Assembly: GCF_015554145.1 (NCBI RefSeq)
Contig: NZ_JADNHZ010000007.1
Location: 41,129-105,128 of the forward strand
DNA from: Collinsella aerofaciens
GTDB taxonomy: Bacteria; Actinomycetota; Coriobacteriia; Coriobacteriales; Coriobacteriaceae
Length of the DNA: 64,000 bases
Reading direction: 5' to 3'
Translations under genes and position numbers: made by a program
Part shown: positions 61,064 to 64,000 of the stretch, piece by piece
How positions within the stretch are numbered: the stretch's first letter is position 1
Layout of the letters: every line of letters starts with the position of its first letter
Notes under the pieces: model-generated
What the model saw: only the letters and a program-made list of their open reading frames with translations
Database searches by the model: none
What the model was told of the DNA's origin: nothing

Positions 61064-62344
61064 ATGATTCGAGCTGCCCTGACGGTCGAAGAGGCTCTGG
61101 AGGGCATGAAGGCCCTAGAGCCCAAGATTAAAAACTATGCGCGCCTGGTTGTCCGCAAGGGCGTAAACGTCAAGCCCGGTCAGGAGGTTGTCGTTCAGTC
61201 TCCGGTCGAGTGCGCGCCGTTTGCGCGCGTGGTGGTCGCGGAGGCCTATGCCTCCGGTGCCGGTCACGTGACGGTTATTTGGGCCGATGACGCCGTGACG
61301 AGGCTCACGTACGAGCATGTCGAGAAAAGCTATTTTGAGCAGACGCCCGAGTGGAAGCGCCTGCAGCTTGATTCACTGGCCCAGGATGGTGCCTGCTTTA
61401 TCTTTATCGAGGGTGCGGACCCTGCCGCTCTTAAGGGCATCGATCCCGCTAAGCCTGCTGCAGCTTCTAAGGCAAGGAACACGCAGTGCAAGGTCTTCCG
61501 CCGCGGACTGGACTACAACATCAACCCGTGGTGCATCGCCGGCGCGCCGGTCGTTGCCTGGGCGCGCGAGGTGTTCCCGGGAGACGCCGATGAGGTTGCA
61601 ATCTATAAGCTGTGGAATGCGATTCTGCATACCGCTCGCGCCGATGGCCAGGACCCGGAGAGCGACTGGGAACTCCATGACGCCGCATTCGAAAAGAACC
61701 TGCGTTTCCTGAACGACAATCGTTTCGACTACCTGCATTACACCTCGGCAAATGGAACCGATCTGACGATTGGCATGACGAAAGGTCACGAGTGGGCCGG
61801 CGGCAAGGGCAAGACGCCCGATGGGCACCCCTTCTTCCCCAACATTCCCACCGAGGAAGTCTTCACCTCGCCTGATCGTATGCGTGCCGACGGTATCGTG
61901 TATTCGGCTATGCCGCTCATTCACCACGGTAACAAGGTTGACGATTTTTGGATTAAGTTCGAGGCGGGCCGCGTAGTGGACTACGATGCCCGCGTGGGTA
62001 AGGCGACGCTTGCGAGCATTATTGACACCGATGAAGGTGCCGCTCATCTGGGTGAGGTCGCGCTTATCTCCAAGAACACGCCGATCCGTGAAAGTGGCGT
62101 TCTATTCTATGACACGCTCTATGATGAGAACGCTAGCTGCCATCTCGCGCTGGGTGTCGGTTTCCCCGAATGCATCGAGGGTGGGTATGACATGTCCAAG
62201 GAGGAGCTCCTGGAGCATGGCGTTAACGTCTCGAGCACGCACGTCGATTTTATGATCGGCACGGACGATATCGATATTACGGGCATTACGCCTGATGGAC
62301 GTGAAGTTGTGATTTTCCAGAACGGCCAATGGAGTTGGGAATAG
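61064..62344 (+). CDS. M29-family aminopeptidase
   Basis: 426 residues. Metal-dependent aminopeptidase of the AmpS/PepS/aminopeptidase T family. Visible blocks: PGQEVVVQSPVECAPFARVV, GADPAALKGIDP, GGKGKTPDGHPFFPNIPTEE, HLGEVALISKNTPI, ENASCHLALGVGF, and THVDFMIGTDDIDITGI near the end; these contain the Glu/His/Asp ligands of the dinuclear centre. ATG six bases after GGAG. Cytosolic; trims peptides. Ends 28 bp before tRNA-Lys. Confidence 0.95.
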   Translation: MIRAALTVEEALEGMKALEPKIKNYARLVVRKGVNVKPGQEVVVQSPVECAPFARVVVAEAYASGAGHVTVIWADDAVTRLTYEHVEKSYFEQTPEWKRLQLDSLAQDGACFIFIEGADPAALKGIDPAKPAAASKARNTQCKVFRRGLDYNINPWCIAGAPVVAWAREVFPGDADEVAIYKLWNAILHTARADGQDPESDWELHDAAFEKNLRFLNDNRFDYLHYTSANGTDLTIGMTKGHEWAGGKGKTPDGHPFFPNIPTEEVFTSPDRMRADGIVYSAMPLIHHGNKVDDFWIKFEAGRVVDYDARVGKATLASIIDTDEGAAHLGEVALISKNTPIRESGVLFYDTLYDENASCHLALGVGFPECIEGGYDMSKEELLEHGVNVSSTHVDFMIGTDDIDITGITPDGREVVIFQNGQWSWE

Positions 62345-62372
62345 CCCCAGACCGTGGTACAATGCCACCCGC

Positions 62373-62448
62373 GGGCCGTTAGCTCAGCTGGCAGAGCAGG
62401 GGACTTTTAATCCCAAGGTCCAGGGTTCGAACCCCTGACGGCCCACCA
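62373..62448 (+). tRNA. tRNA-Lys (UUU)
   Basis: 76 nt with encoded CCA. Acceptor GGGCCGT/ACGGCCC, anticodon loop CTTTTAA, T-loop GGTTCGAACC. A -10-like TACAAT lies ~10-15 bp upstream of the mature end. Confidence 0.97.
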
Positions 62449-62459
62449 TAGAATAGAAA

Positions 62460-62489
62460 AGCGACTGGCGGATGCCGGCCGCTTTTTTG
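62460..62489 (+). terminator. terminator of tRNA-Lys
   Basis: AGCGACTGGC/GCCGGCCGCT stem with two mismatches, then T6. This terminator and its flank recur at 63613-63655. Confidence 0.8.
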
Positions 62490-62496
62490 TTGCCGC

Positions 62497-62624
62497 GACA
62501 TGGGTTCGAACCCGAAAGGGCGCGGAGCTGAGTAAACGCGTGAGCGTTTGCCAGCGCAGCGCGCAAGGCGCGAAGCGCCGCAGCGGCCGTCTGCAGAGCA
62601 GGCCGAACCTCTGACGGCCCACCC
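62497..62624. repeat. tRNA-trailer repeat element, Lys copy
   Basis: Begins with GGGTTCGAACCC (62502-62513), matching the tRNA T-arm in either orientation, then GAAAGGGCGCGGAGC, AAACGCGTGAGCGTTT, AGCGCAGCGCGC, GCGCGAAGCGC. Ends with CGAACCTCTGACGGCCCACC (62604-62623), a near-perfect direct copy of the tRNA-Lys 3' end. Confidence 0.78.
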
Positions 62625-62641
62625 AAAGAAAGGAAAACGAA

Positions 62642-63439
62642 ATGAAAACAGATAGATACGGAATTAGCGGCAGCACATTAAAGATAATAGCGGCCATTTC
62701 GATGGTTCTCGATCATGTAAGCAGGATCGTCCTGACCAATGGAATCATGACTCACGCATCGTACAATCAGATATCAGACGAACAGTGGGCGATTCTAAGC
62801 GAGGCTTCGGATGTGCTTCATGTTCTTGGCAGAATTGCATTTCCCTTATTTTGCTTTTTGATAGTTGAGGGATTTTTGCATACTCATGACATAAAGAGGT
62901 ACCTGCGAAATATGCTTGTCTTCGCAATCATTGCGGAGCCCATATACGATTTCGTTCAAACCGGGCAACTATTTAACCTCCGGCAACAAAATGTTATGTG
63001 TGAGCTCCTGCTTTGCTTGGTCTTCTTGATAATTCTGGAAAAGATACAAAGCCTTTCAAAATGGAAGAGGTACATCGCAGAAACTGCTCTGATTGTTTTG
63101 ACAGCACTGGCAGCTGAATACACTAAACTAGATGGCGGTGTGTATGGCATTCTGCTTGTGGCTGCATTCTATTTATTCCACGACAGCAAGGCCAAGATGT
63201 TCTTTGCTGCAGTATGCGCAGTGCTCCTTTCGTCATGCCATATAGTTGGCGGCGGATTTGAGTTTGCTACAGCTAATATATTTAATCCTGATGTTGCTGC
63301 CGCGGTCGTTTCGTTGCTGCTTATCAATCTTTATAATGGCAAGCGAGGGCTGAAGCTCAAATATTTCTTCTACATTTTCTATCCGGCTCATCTTGCTCTG
63401 CTTTATGGTGTCTCACTTATTGTTTTGAACTGTCTTTAA
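62642..63439 (+). CDS. TraX-family membrane protein
   Basis: 265 residues, about eight hydrophobic helices. The N-terminal STLKIIAAISMVLDHVSRIV, LHVLGRIAFPLFCFLIVEGF and HTHDIKRYLRNMLVFAIIAE match the TraX family (F-plasmid TraX acetylates pilin; most chromosomal members are uncharacterised acyltransferase-like proteins). The base composition is clearly AT-richer than neighbours, and codons such as ATA and AGA are frequent, so recent transfer is likely. Flanked by copies of the tRNA-Lys terminator region. No other transfer gene nearby. Confidence 0.9.
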   Translation: MKTDRYGISGSTLKIIAAISMVLDHVSRIVLTNGIMTHASYNQISDEQWAILSEASDVLHVLGRIAFPLFCFLIVEGFLHTHDIKRYLRNMLVFAIIAEPIYDFVQTGQLFNLRQQNVMCELLLCLVFLIILEKIQSLSKWKRYIAETALIVLTALAAEYTKLDGGVYGILLVAAFYLFHDSKAKMFFAAVCAVLLSSCHIVGGGFEFATANIFNPDVAAAVVSLLLINLYNGKRGLKLKYFFYIFYPAHLALLYGVSLIVLNCL

Positions 63440-63590
63440 AAACTCTCAAACAAGTCTCTGAAAGCAGAACTAAATTGACCCTAAGACTGCTTGTGAATTT
63501 CCGGAAGACCTGTGAGATACGAGGATAGACAACGAGGGCTGTAGAAAGATGCTTCGAAAGCATGAATGGCAGCGAGAAAATGAGTTCGGA

Positions 63591-63682
63591 AGAACCCCTC
63601 TGGATGCTCCAGCATAGAATAGAAAGCGATTGGCTCCGGCTGGTCGCTTTTTTGTTACCGATGCACGGTTCGAACCCGAACT
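63591..63682 (+). pseudogene. decayed copy of tRNA-Lys 3' end, terminator and element start
   Basis: GAACCCCTCTGGATGCTCCAGCATAGAATAGAAAGCGAT... aligns with the tRNA-Lys 3' half and terminator (62425-62490; shown split), then GGTTCGAACCCGAA (63667-63680) matches the element start at 62503-62516. No 5' half of a tRNA is present. Confidence 0.7.
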
Positions 63683-64000
63683 TCTATATATAGGAACGCT
63701 TGGCGAACAAAACCTGCCTTTTACCGACGGGAAACAAATAACCGATGCTTTTGGAGTAAAGTGGCGCTCCAGAGATGACCGATGCCTCAACATCTATAAA
63801 CCAGCTGGTCACCGCCAATATCAGAAGCTGATGCTTCAGTTATAACCTCAGTGACGTGACTGAGGGACCTATTCATTTGTGAACAAAATATGGAGTGCGC
63901 GATTCCCGCCCCCGGCGCCCCTCCGGTCTGGCAATATATCTCCTTGCCGCGCGGCCCGGTCGGACCGGATCAGCCGCCAGGCGTGCACCTTGAGAACCGG
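63683..64000. other. unassigned right end of window
   Basis: The first ~200 bp are AT-richer, with a 71-codon open frame I cannot support and a CCTCAGT/ACTGAGG hairpin near 63846. From about 63890 the sequence turns abruptly GC-rich and ends in GTGCACCTTGAGAACCGG, which resembles spacer or leader sequence seen beside rRNA genes in actinobacteria (TTGAGAACTGG-type). An rRNA operon may begin beyond the window. Confidence 0.4.

Noticed and set aside
63630..63845. A 71-codon plus-strand open frame near the window end
   Set aside because: It starts inside the decayed tRNA terminator copy, has no ribosome-binding site and no recognisable domain.

Overview
The window looks like a chromosomal replication-origin region from a high-GC actinobacterium of class Coriobacteriia, most likely Collinsella or a close relative. 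This is inferred from gene order (dnaA-dnaN-recF-dciA-gyrB-gyrA on one side; rpmH-rnpA-yidD-yidC-jag-rsmG-parA-parB on the other), protein style, a PyrR leader of actinobacterial type and Coriobacteriia-like intergenic repeats. No database search was run, so the genus is an inference. Genes left of about 30.9 kb are almost all on the minus strand and those immediately right are on the plus strand, as expected for forks leaving an origin at about 30.9-31.1 kb.

Layout, left to right. 1-10.5 kb (minus): carAB behind a PyrR-type RNA element, a membrane-anchored unknown, an ABC exporter half, a NUDIX ADP-ribose pyrophosphatase, purD, purA and dnaB. 10.7-12.5 kb (minus): rpsF-ssb-rpsR-rplI with its promoter and leader hairpin. 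12.9-15.5 kb (plus): two tRNA-Ser genes, a TRIC/UPF0126 channel and a bactofilin-like membrane protein. 15.6-19.4 kb (minus): typA, two unknowns, a bifunctional-nuclease-domain protein and a tRNA-Ile/Ala/Ile cluster. 19.7-30.9 kb (minus): gyrA, gyrB, dciA-like, recF, dnaN, dnaA and an unusual ATPase next to the origin. 31.2-36.3 kb (plus): the rpmH-to-parB block with three perfect parS sites. 36.4-46.9 kb: rlmN, ddl, an exonuclease-DinG fusion, a PafBC-like WYL pair and a very large M28-like membrane protein. 47-50.4 kb (minus): a thioester/Cna-B/LPATG surface adhesin. 50.7-64 kb (plus): tRNA-Gly, purB, a solute-binding protein coupled to a diguanylate cyclase, a TSCPD protein, a Tat lipoprotein, a two-component system, purC, an M29 aminopeptidase, tRNA-Lys and a low-GC TraX gene.

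How the genes work together: the centre is the initiation, clamp, gyrase and segregation machinery; purA, purB, purC, purD and carAB supply nucleotides from dispersed loci; ribosomal protein, RNase P, YidC and TypA genes cover translation and membrane insertion. The accessory content is surface or sensory: adhesin, SBP-GGDEF pair, two-component system and TraX.

The least explained items are: (i) a GHKL ATPase with a Q/P/Y-rich linker and winged-helix tail lying between oriC and dnaA; (ii) a repeat family that follows tRNA genes and is bounded by inverted and direct partial copies of the tRNA 3' end (Ser, Gly twice, Lys, plus a decayed copy beyond traX); (iii) a second structured repeat with conserved core and divergent but complementary outer arms (5.5 and 22.6 kb); (iv) a 34-bp perfect inverted repeat beside gyrA; (v) an M28-like peptidase fold interrupted by about 665 disordered residues and lacking metal ligands.
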